From positions 1 to 8,020 of the forward strand of contig SBBU01000367.1 in assembly GCA_005239585.1 (NCBI GenBank): a stretch of 8,020 bases of DNA, read 5' to 3'. Positions within the stretch are counted from its first letter, which is position 1. The number at the start of each line of letters is the position of its first letter. Both the position numbers and the translations under genes were made by a program. The notes under the pieces are model-generated. The model had not been told where the DNA came from, did not search any database, and saw nothing but the letters and a program-made list of their open reading frames with translations. Below are positions 1 to 5,710 of this stretch, piece after piece. The stretch is from Planctomycetaceae bacterium. Lineage in GTDB: Bacteria; Planctomycetota; MHYJ01; SBBU01.

Positions 1-119
1 AAAACTCGATTCTAAAGAGAAAAGGTACCCCTCAAATCTGCATTTTATGAAACCCTTATTCCCGACCTCTTGCCCTTTTTTGAGTTGAGGAATTTCTGAG
101 TGTTCTGACCCCTGACACG

Positions 120-602
120 TTGTTGAAGGACCCGGGTACGGGGGAAAAGAAAAAGGTCCGGGATATGAGCTGGAGGGCGCTGGACAGGGCACTTGATGCC
201 ATGCAGGGGAAAAAGCCGGGGCAGCGAACAATCCAATCGATGACGAAGAGACTAAAGGCAATGACAAATGAGCTGAACGATATCGCAACGCACGGTGACA
301 AGCTGCCTAGGCAGGTAGTGTCAGCATTCATCAAGGCGGCAACCAAATTTTTAGGAGGTGGATTCATAATCGAGACACAGGGAGGAAATGGCGCTCTAAA
401 GGCAAAGACACGCGAGGAGCTGGCGGCCATTGTTCGAAAGAAAATTCAAGAGCTTCAGCAGCTGGCTGGCATGATGCGGAAGCTGGATGGAAAGCTCAGC
501 GGGACCTCAAAAGGGGGAGTGCTCGATGATCACGAGATCTTCCGCACGATCGTGGTCGGCTGGCCTAGCTGGGCAAAACGAAACTTGAAACGCAAGGTCT
601 GA
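120..602 (+). CDS. Orphan hypothetical protein, small basic helical
   Basis: I do not recognise this family. The reading frame is open from 84 to the TGA at 600-602. It has no ATG, GTG or TTG until the tandem TTG codons at 120 and 123; the first ATG is at 165, behind an AAGG about 8 nt upstream, and would give 145 residues instead of 160. The product is basic and mostly helical, without a signal peptide or membrane segment. Residues about 98-127 (REELAAIVRKKIQELQQLAG and onward) look like an amphipathic helix or short coiled coil, and a glycine-rich turn (FLGGGF) lies near residue 77. By eye this stretch is more GC-rich than the paralogue array, so it may have a different origin or be the remnant of a longer gene. 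The antisense frame is also open for 124 codons, but its Ser/Phe/Cys-rich translation looks like a shadow. No neighbour suggests a role. Confidence 0.45.
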   Translation: MLKDPGTGEKKKVRDMSWRALDRALDAMQGKKPGQRTIQSMTKRLKAMTNELNDIATHGDKLPRQVVSAFIKAATKFLGGGFIIETQGGNGALKAKTREELAAIVRKKIQELQQLAGMMRKLDGKLSGTSKGGVLDDHEIFRTIVVGWPSWAKRNLKRKV

Positions 603-627
603 CGCAAAATATTCACGCAAAAATATC
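602..627. repeat. Imperfect 13-bp tandem repeat
   Basis: ACGCAAAATATTC (602-614) is followed directly by ACGCAAAAATATC (615-627). It begins on the last base of the upstream stop codon, in the short gap between the two convergent transcription units. No stem-loop with a T-run is visible from 603 to 688, so I cannot call a terminator for either side. It may be a chance A-rich duplication. Confidence 0.35.
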
Positions 628-688
628 GGGGCTTGCTTATGAGGGCAAATACCAAGTCGCTTGAAGAGGGAAAATCAGAGTCGCCCAG

Positions 689-1827
689 TCAATCTTTTTT
701 ATCTTCCAGCGCCAGTGGTTTTAATTTATCAAAAAGCAGGTGACCTTTGACGAGTTGTAAAATAATTGCGTAATGTCCGGTAGTATAGTCCGTACCAGCA
801 TAGCTGTTTATGCCCGGCCTGCCATCTATTGGCTTGTATGCATTATCTCTGTGCTTGATTAATATCCCCCCATGTTTATCCTGTGAATTTGTAATTTTGC
901 CTCCAAAGTTATTCCAATAGTTTTTCCAGCCATTTTCATCTGTATAAAAGAGGGACAAGCCGCCCCAAAACAGGTGGAAACTCGGGCCGTTTGAAGAACG
1001 ATCCAGATCCTCAAGATGCTTTTCACAATATGTCTTTGTCTTGGTAAATATTTCAGTCTTCGTCAGCCCCAAAAGATACATGGGCAATAAAGCCCCCATG
1101 GTCCGTCCCAAACCAGAGTGATTATCTGACTTGTCAAAAGTCTTTTCCGGCTTGGCAAAGTAATAAAACATACCATCTTGTCGCCGTTGCAAGATTTCAG
1201 CATAGTGTTTGCGGGCTAGTTCAAAAACCTTTTCGTCTACTTTGATCCCTGCGTGATCCAGGATAAAAAGAGCCATTAGAACCGGGGTAGTCATATAGGT
1301 CATTGTTGTCTTTTTGTTCCAGTAGGACCAGCCGCCATCTTTGCACTGTAACCTGATAAAACAATCTCGTAGTTTTTCGAGTATATCTTTCAAATCATCT
1401 GACCTGGATGCCTGGTAAAGATGCGCAAGAAAAATAGCTGACATGGAAAATTCGAACGGGTAATATGCGACTAGGCCATGATCGGGCTCTTTAGCAGCCA
1501 ATTCAAATGCCTTGTTGATCTGTTTAATAAGAAATCCCTTGGCGCGCTCAAGATCTTTTTTATAGGGGCCCTCTTTGGTAGTAGAACCGCTGGCGATTAA
1601 GGCAAGGCCATTTATCGCGCTTCTATATATATCAAATTCCCCCAAAGGCTGCAGATGTTTAGTTAAAAAACCAAACGACTTGAGGAGAATCTGTTCGCAT
1701 GGGCTGCATGATTTTGGACACGTGTTGCTATGTTGTGTCTTATTTTCTTGTGGATTGCCTGCAATGCAAAGCAGCAGAGAAAAGAGGGAGATCGCTGGCC
1801 AATTTCCTCCTAACTTTTCGGTTTCAT
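689..1827 (-). pseudogene. Paralogue A: secreted squalene-cyclase-like repeat protein, frameshifted in codon 5
   Basis: This is the last gene of the array. The true start is ATG at 1827-1825: it overlaps the TGA of paralogue B as ATGA and has an AGGAG box at 1839-1835, 7 nt upstream. That frame reads M-K-P-K-S-stop. One missing base in the run of four A (1818-1815 on the minus strand) explains this: with five A the protein would start MKPKKLGGNWPAISLFSLLL, a classic signal peptide, and join the 1645-689 frame without another stop, about 379 residues. The mature N-terminus carries a CPKSCSPC cluster matching paralogue B. The body has a QW-like LQCKDGGW motif, a GLGRT motif matching SAGRT in B and C, GPSFHLFWGG, and a C-terminus GHLLFDKLKPL identical to B. 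Compared with B it lacks about 12 residues around the first QW motif. The TTG at 1645 is a poor start with no signal peptide. It is either a recent pseudogene or has a sequencing error in the A-run. Confidence 0.8.
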
Positions 1828-3005
1828 TTTTTATCTCCTATAATCGAAAGGGGTTTTAACTTGTCAAACAACAGATGCCCTTTGTGTAATAGCAGTATTG
1901 TTGCATATTGAGGGGTCGTAAAAATAGGTCCTTTACCATTAACCTCATCGACTGGGTGGACCGATTTTTCGCGCGGTTTTATCAGGATACTGCCATCTTC
2001 TTTCTGCGCGGCCGAAATAGCATTGCGAAAATGATCTTGATACTTTTTCCATAGCGCCTTATCCTCGTTATAAAAACATGCAAGGCCTGCCCAGAGTACG
2101 TGAAATGACGGCCCATGTTGTGACAAGTCAACATTGTTCACATGTTCCAGTGAAAATGTCTTGGCTTTTTTCCATGTCTCGCTGCTACCCAGTCCCAGGA
2201 GCCACATTGGCCACAAGGCAGCAACAGTTCGGCCCGCAGAGGCCTTGTTAACTTGTTGAAAAACACCTTGAATAATACCGTCAAGAGTATACGCAAAGCT
2301 ATTATCTTGTTGTCTCAGTTTGTCATGCGTATAAAACCCCCTAATTTTTTGAAAAACCTTCTCTTCGACTTCAATCCCCAGGTGTTTAAACGTCAAGAGA
2401 GATATTGCAACACCTGTGGTTACAAAAGTCATGCCCAGATATTGATTGCGCTTCGGCCCGCTATAGCCCCATCCGCCGTATTTATCCTGTTCCTCGGTCT
2501 AAAGGTCGCGTATTGTTACTAATAACTTCTTTAGTTCATCCGATTTGTTATTGGAATAAACATGTGCAAGGAAGATGGCATCATAAAATAACGTGCACCT
2601 AAAAAACGGGAGGTAGAACTCCTTGTCATTTTTTCTTATTCTCTCAATGTTATTTGGCACACTCTCGCTTACTGCCTTTACCGCCTTGGCTATCTGCTTT
2701 TGATAGGGGCTCTCTTTATCTGGAGAACTGGCATAAAGAGCCAGGGCATTGATCGATGTATAGTCCATAGTCACGTCTTTCTTGAACGTCTTGCTGGTGT
2801 AGGTAACGCTCCAGCTTCCATCCTCTTTTTGTTGAGAGACTATGTATTTCAGGGCCTTGTCGATGGTCTGATCGCAAGTCTTGCACTCTTGTGGACATGA
2901 TTCACTGTGTTGAATTGAACCTGATTCAAGTGTTTTCTTTTCTTGTGCGCCTGTGAGTACTATCACGAAAATTAGAGCGGCAAGGTTTATAGGTACAATC
3001 TTCAT
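1824..3005 (-). pseudogene. Paralogue B: secreted squalene-cyclase-like repeat protein with in-frame amber codon
   Basis: ATG at 3005-3003 overlaps the TGA of paralogue C as ATGA, with AAAGGAG 8 nt upstream. Residues 1-20 are a type I signal peptide (MKIVPINLAALIFVIVLTGA). A cysteine cluster C37-x3-C41-x2-C44 follows, then a first QW-like motif QQKEDGSW (58-65). The frame is cut by TAG at 2501-2499 (codon 169), but the same frame continues without a shift to the TGA at 1826-1824. The continuation TEEQDKYGGWGY aligns without gaps to paralogue A (IRLQCKDGGWSY) and C (QEKQLQNGGWAY). After it come SAGRT, GPSFHVLWAGL and the C-terminal GHLLFDKLKPL. Restored length is 393 residues. At the stop position A and C both have Phe. 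No Shine-Dalgarno precedes the later ATG at 2432, so separate expression of the 3' part is unlikely. The sigma gene at 5711 ends with TAG, which argues against amber being a sense codon here. Reaction unknown. Confidence 0.8.
1835..1839 (-). promoter_or_regulatory. Ribosome binding site of paralogue A
   Basis: AGGAG lies 7 nt before the ATG at 1827, inside the last codons of paralogue B. It decides the start: the ATG is both well spaced from this box and overlapped by B's TGA as ATGA, although the frame from it closes after five codons. Confidence 0.75.
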
Positions 3006-4192
3006 TTTGCCGTCTCCTTTAGGATCAAGAGCGCCATGGCGGTCCCACAGTTCTTCCCCGCAGATTTTTCACTGTCTACCCAGAAACCTTCTTTATCCTG
3101 ATCTCTTAATATAACCTCGTGCAATTTTGACATCATCAGCTTTTTAGGTTCGCCTGACAGATTTGAGATTGCCTTGCCTGCATAATAATGTCCAAAAAAG
3201 TAATAGTATGTTGCGGCGCCATAAGGAGGAAGATGGGGCAGTTTTCCTTTCCCGGGGTTATCAGGATCCTCCCCTGGCTTGGTTTTTTTGAGGACCTCTT
3301 CGAGTCTATCACGATGTTTCAGGAAGAGCTCGCATGCCTTTTGGAGATCCTCCTGTGAGATTTCTTTAACCAGATGCAAGATCAGTTCCCCAAGAATTGT
3401 CCTTCCGGCCGAATCTCCAATCCCTTCTGAATCGAGTTTATAATCCTTGTAATTGCTTATCTTGCGCTCAATGATCTCTTCATTGGCATGATGTCCACCT
3501 TTGTATGGGAATGTCCCATTTGACTTGCGCTCTGACTTGAGCGCGAGGACGCCTTTCTTGAACATCTCTTCATCAACTGCCATCCCGCACTTTTTAACCT
3601 CAAGCAAGGCATCGATTACTATTGCTGTGACAAAAGTATATGTCAAACCTTTTTTGGGATTGTAGGCCCATCCCCCATTTTGCAACTGTTTCTCTTGAAA
3701 AAATTGCAGGCCTTTTTTGATTGCTTCCTCGATCTGGGCATTTTTGCTTTTTTGATAGGCCTTGCTTAGGAAGACAATCGCATAGGAAGAATCCCAATAA
3801 AAGGCTGCGACCTTGGAAAGATTTTTGTCATCAGGTGCCCCCCTGGTAAGCGCATTAATGACAAATTTTGTACCTTCGTCAAGTGCTTTACTTGATCTCT
3901 CCTTTTCGATATCAGGCCAAGCGATCAGCGCAAGACAGGCTAGGCTAGTTACTGCCGCTGAATCACCCTGTTTCCCCTTCGACCAGGAACCATTTTTATT
4001 TTGATTTTTGAGGAGGTAAGCGATCCCTTTCTCTGTTGCATTCTTTACCTGCTTACCAAGTTGAAGATCTCCGTCTTGTTTGGTCTCTTGAATAATAATG
4101 CTGCTCTCTTTGCAAAGCTTATGGCTCTCCCAATTGGCCGGGATAAGAGCAAAGAGTATTAAAAGACCAGGAGTTCTAGTGCTCGCTTTCAT
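3002..4192 (-). CDS. Paralogue C: secreted squalene-cyclase-like repeat protein, start rebuilt by an inserted element
   Basis: This gene gives 396 residues and is the only one of the three close paralogues with an intact frame. It has a short N-terminal hydrophobic stretch (residues 8-19, PGLLILFALIPA) suited to export. QW-like motifs are NQNKNGSW (63-70), KQLQNGGW (168-175) and DQDKEGFW (364-371), with SAGRT at 261-265. The arrangement fits the prenyltransferase/squalene oxidase repeat (alpha/alpha toroid) superfamily, but I see no DxDD acid motif, so hopene-cyclase activity is not supported. The ATG at 4192-4190 and codons 2-5 lie inside the terminal inverted repeat of the element at 4177-4360, and no Shine-Dalgarno precedes it. 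Without the element the gene would start ATG-ATG-ACT-AGA-ACT-CCT at 4368. An in-frame TAA lies 7 codons upstream of the present ATG, so no longer start is available. The 3' end overlaps paralogue B as ATGA. Function unknown. Confidence 0.85.
   Translation of the reverse strand: MKASTRTPGLLILFALIPANWESHKLCKESSIIIQETKQDGDLQLGKQVKNATEKGIAYLLKNQNKNGSWSKGKQGDSAAVTSLACLALIAWPDIEKERSSKALDEGTKFVINALTRGAPDDKNLSKVAAFYWDSSYAIVFLSKAYQKSKNAQIEEAIKKGLQFFQEKQLQNGGWAYNPKKGLTYTFVTAIVIDALLEVKKCGMAVDEEMFKKGVLALKSERKSNGTFPYKGGHHANEEIIERKISNYKDYKLDSEGIGDSAGRTILGELILHLVKEISQEDLQKACELFLKHRDRLEEVLKKTKPGEDPDNPGKGKLPHLPPYGAATYYYFFGHYYAGKAISNLSGEPKKLMMSKLHEVILRDQDKEGFWVDSEKSAGKNCGTAMALLILKETAK
3014..3020 (-). promoter_or_regulatory. 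Ribosome binding site of paralogue B
   Basis: AAAGGAG lies 8 nt before the ATG at 3005 and within the final codons of paralogue C. Together with the ATGA overlap it supports direct translational coupling of B to C. Confidence 0.75.
4176..4191 (+). repeat. Terminal inverted repeat, end next to paralogue C
   Basis: CTAGTGCTCGCTTTCA is the exact reverse complement of 4346-4361. On the minus strand it supplies nearly all of the new start codon (ATG at 4192-4190) and codons 2-6 of paralogue C. Confidence 0.9.
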
Positions 4193-4368
4193 AAGTTCGT
4201 GTGGAAAATGTTACTATTGCAGGGATTATACCATAGATTTTCGTTGATTTTGGTAAACTTTTCGTCAAGGTGTAATATCCACACGAACGCCCTGTAAAGG
4301 GGCATTCGTTGGGGAAATTGCTGCACAATTTTCCCAACGAATTTCTGAAAGCGAGCACTAGTCATCAT
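4189..4368 (-). CDS. Leader ORF across the element, coupled to paralogue C by ATGA
   Basis: From the ancestral start ATG at 4368 (GAGG box at 4373-4370, 14 bp after the end of paralogue D) an open frame of 59 codons begins MMTSARFQKFVGKIVQQFPQ and runs through the whole element. Its TGA (4191-4189) overlaps the new ATG of paralogue C (4192-4190) as ATGA. The peptide itself resembles nothing I know and is almost certainly a product of insertion, not a selected protein. Its likely importance is as a translated leader: ribosomes loaded at the original site would traverse the element and be delivered to the new start, in the same ATGA arrangement used by C/B and B/A. Open frame, spacing and overlap are seen directly; translation is inference. 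Confidence 0.45.
   Translation of the reverse strand: MMTSARFQKFVGKIVQQFPQRMPLYRAFVWILHLDEKFTKINENLWYNPCNSNIFHTNL
4195..4288. repeat. 11-bp inverted repeat inside the element
   Basis: GTTCGTGTGGA (4195-4205) is the exact reverse complement of TCCACACGAAC (4278-4288), with 72 bp between. With the hairpin at 4304-4342 and the outer terminal repeats it would let either strand fold into a three-armed structure. Confidence 0.7.
4225..4230 (-). promoter_or_regulatory. Possible extended -10 promoter in the element, facing paralogue C
   Basis: On the minus strand the element holds TATGGTATAAT, a perfect TATAAT with the TGn extension. A start about 7 nt on would give a 5' leader of roughly 25 nt before the ATG at 4192. 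The only TTGACG upstream is 32 bp away, too far to serve as a -35 box, so the call rests on the extended -10 alone and could be chance in AT-rich DNA. Confidence 0.35.
4304..4342. repeat. 17-bp hairpin inside the element
   Basis: ATTCGTTGGGGAAATTG (4304-4320) and its near reverse complement at 4326-4342 pair over 17 positions with one G/T wobble and a 5-base loop CTGCA. There is no T-run on either strand, so it is not a typical terminator. Confidence 0.8.
4346..4361 (-). repeat. Terminal inverted repeat, end next to paralogue D
   Basis: TGAAAGCGAGCACTAG is the exact reverse complement of 4176-4191. The ancestral ATG-ATG of paralogue C (4368-4363) lies just outside it and now reads into the element. 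Confidence 0.9.
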
Positions 4369-4382
4369 TCCTCATTGGATGT

Positions 4383-5582
4383 TTATTTTTTTTCATCTGT
4401 ATTTGACTCATTTTTCTTCTTGTCAGGTGGATTAACATTCACCAGGTTTTGGCCTGTCAGTATCGTAATAGCAGTGCTGGGGTAGACATTCGGAAAATTA
4501 GGCGCACCCAGTGGTCCGGCTTTATCTGCTAAAAGGGCCAGCATCTTCTCCTTAAGTATCTTTAAACACTCGGCAGGGCTCTTGAGTTCCTCTTCTTTAT
4601 TTTCCTCATTGGCCTTTTCATCTGTGCTGTTGCCATTCTTATCAAGTACAAGATTGGTGGGATCACCTTTTTTGACATTTATGCGTGCGTCCTTGTCTAT
4701 AAAGTGCAGGGCTTGCGATGCCCAAAAGTATGCGAACGAAAAGTAATATGGTGCGACTGTTTCTTTTCCGTGTCCTCCTCTCCTATCGCGATTTTCGTCT
4801 AATATGTCTCCCCAGCGGAAAAAGTGGCTCACTACCCATTGGAGTCTCTTCTGGTCGCTTGAACCTGCTAGATATAATGCAAGTTCATTCACGCAATTGT
4901 GTCCGGTAGAGCCCCGGAAGTATCCGCCATAATCCTTGTGTATACCATTAGGTTTGCGATTGGCTTTAAGAAACTTGATAGGTTCTTCTATCAGATGGAT
5001 AGGGACATCGATTCCAGCCTGCTTTGCCTGGAGCAGTGGAATCAGTGTATGAGCAGTGCGAAAGCCGCAGGTCATGTGATGATATCCCCATCCGCCCCCC
5101 TCGCCTTCCTTCACGCGTTTTTCAAGCTTGTCGATCATCTTTCGAATTTGATCCTTCATCTCTTCATCTGATATCTCCTGGTATAGAGTTACCAATGCCA
5201 AAAGTCGGTAGGCAATGTCGTAATCTTCATGATTGGCGTATATTTTTTTCAGATTGAAATTCACCAGTTCTTTTCTGATCTTTTCAATCCTATCGCAGAG
5301 GGCTTTTTCTTCCTTGCTCTTGGTTTCATCTGATAAAAACTGCTTGAGCGTTTTTTTCTTGGAGGCGGCATAGGATTTCACAAGGGATATATCAGTGCTG
5401 TAACTGGCAAAATATCCTCCCCCCAGTCCTAACATCTTTGTTATCTTTTCTGCAGTCAACTCACCCTGAAATAGCTGTTTAGGGTCTTTGTCCTGTTCTG
5501 TAACGTATGGAGATCCAGCGGCGATTAGGCATAACAGACCGGTGCAAAATGCTGATATCATAGGTTTCTCTACAGACCTCAT
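4383..5582 (-). CDS. Paralogue D: secreted squalene-cyclase-like repeat protein, first gene of the array
   Basis: The product has 399 residues. ATG at 5582-5580 has AGGAG 6 nt upstream (5593-5589). Residues about 8-23 (MISAFCTGLLCLIAAG) form a signal peptide core, with likely cleavage near AAG-S. It is the most divergent of the four. A GEGGGWGY motif (160-167) followed by HHMTCGFRTAHTLIPLLQAK and a later FLKANRKPNGIHKDYGG corresponds to NGGWAY...NGTFPYKGG of paralogue C, and STGHNCVNELALYL (225-238) corresponds to SAGRTILGELILHL. A charged Lys/Glu-rich linker (about 320-335) and a Lys/Asp-rich tail end the protein. I infer a toroid of helical hairpins acting outside the cytoplasm. No DxDD or other catalytic signature is seen. 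It ends with TAA 14 bp before the ancestral start of C, so all four genes were probably one transcript, led by D. Confidence 0.85.
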   Translation of the reverse strand: MRSVEKPMISAFCTGLLCLIAAGSPYVTEQDKDPKQLFQGELTAEKITKMLGLGGGYFASYSTDISLVKSYAASKKKTLKQFLSDETKSKEEKALCDRIEKIRKELVNFNLKKIYANHEDYDIAYRLLALVTLYQEISDEEMKDQIRKMIDKLEKRVKEGEGGGWGYHHMTCGFRTAHTLIPLLQAKQAGIDVPIHLIEEPIKFLKANRKPNGIHKDYGGYFRGSTGHNCVNELALYLAGSSDQKRLQWVVSHFFRWGDILDENRDRRGGHGKETVAPYYFSFAYFWASQALHFIDKDARINVKKGDPTNLVLDKNGNSTDEKANEENKEEELKSPAECLKILKEKMLALLADKAGPLGAPNFPNVYPSTAITILTGQNLVNVNPPDKKKNESNTDEKK

Positions 5583-5588
5583 ATTATT

Positions 5589-5593
5589 CTCCT
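5589..5593 (-). promoter_or_regulatory. Ribosome binding site of paralogue D
   Basis: AGGAG with 6 nt to the ATG at 5582; it fixes that start over the in-frame Met at codon 8. Confidence 0.75.
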
Positions 5594-5710
5594 ACAATTA
5601 AAATCACTTTTGTCTTGATTTGAACTGAACCCACCGAAACATAGTGCTACTAACATCAAGCGCAAGTTCGCTCCATTTATTCCTAAAGAACTCTATAGAG
5701 TAAGATCAAT
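5594..5710. promoter_or_regulatory. Divergent promoter region between the array and the sigma gene
   Basis: This is the only intergenic space that can hold promoters for both the array (-) and the ECF sigma gene (+). I see no convincing -35/-10 pair for the housekeeping sigma factor on either strand. A tandem TGAACTGAAC at about 5619-5628 (+) resembles the AAC-type -35 elements of ECF promoters, but no partner -10 is clear. A 12-bp palindrome lies at 5690-5701. Confidence 0.4.
5690..5701. repeat. Perfect 12-bp palindrome upstream of the sigma gene
   Basis: ACTCTATAGAGT is its own reverse complement. It ends 9 bp before the TTG at 5711 and contains TATAGA on both strands. It could be an operator for a dimeric regulator, or a -10 region if translation starts at the later GTG at 5774. 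It is too short to exclude chance. Confidence 0.4.

Larger units (their letters stand above)
4177..4360. mobile_element. 180-bp palindromic MITE-like element flanked by TA
   Basis: The ends GTGCTCGCTTTCA (from 4179) and TGAAAGCGAGCAC (to 4358) are perfect inverted repeats, each flanked by TA (CTAG on both sides). With mismatches the inverted repeats extend inward to about 34 bp. Collapsing the element to a single TA rejoins the start of paralogue C in frame (ATG ATG ACT AGA ACT), which is strong evidence for insertion. It has no transposase and only short open frames, so it is a non-autonomous element. TA duplication with short ends is the habit of IS630/Tc1-mariner MITEs, but the flank would equally allow a 4-bp CTAG duplication, so the family is inference. 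The internal part contains two further inverted repeats (4195-4205 with 4278-4288, and 4304-4342). No second copy is in the window. Confidence 0.75.

Noticed and set aside
56..430. Minus-strand 124-codon ORF opposite the orphan gene
   Set aside because: Its Ser/Phe/Cys/Pro-rich composition and lack of a ribosome binding site mark it as a shadow; the plus strand gives a more protein-like charged helical product.
689..1645. Intact 318-residue cytoplasmic protein starting at TTG 1645
   Set aside because: The upstream frame continues as homologous protein with a Cys cluster and signal peptide, and the ATG at 1827 has RBS and ATGA overlap; the TTG is only the first permitted codon after the frameshift.
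1824..2432. Independent 202-residue gene starting at ATG 2432
   Set aside because: It has no ribosome binding site and is the same-frame continuation of the gene beginning at 3005, separated only by one TAG.
2499..2501. Amber recoding (pyrrolysine or reassigned TAG)
   Set aside because: The nearby sigma gene ends with TAG at a normal C-terminus, no pyl genes are visible, and sister genes carry other lesions; simple nonsense mutation or an error is more likely.
4304..4342. Hairpin as a rho-independent terminator after paralogue D
   Set aside because: No T-run follows the stem on either strand, and the stem belongs to the inserted element.
4176..4358. 60-codon GTG-started ORF covering the element
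   Set aside because: The translation resembles no protein, starts inside the terminal repeat and lacks a ribosome binding site; it is a by-product of the palindromic sequence.
3002..5582. True squalene-hopene cyclase or terpene synthase activity
   Set aside because: Only QW-like repeats are present; no DxDD catalytic motif is visible, and export signals do not fit the usual membrane-associated cytoplasmic cyclases.
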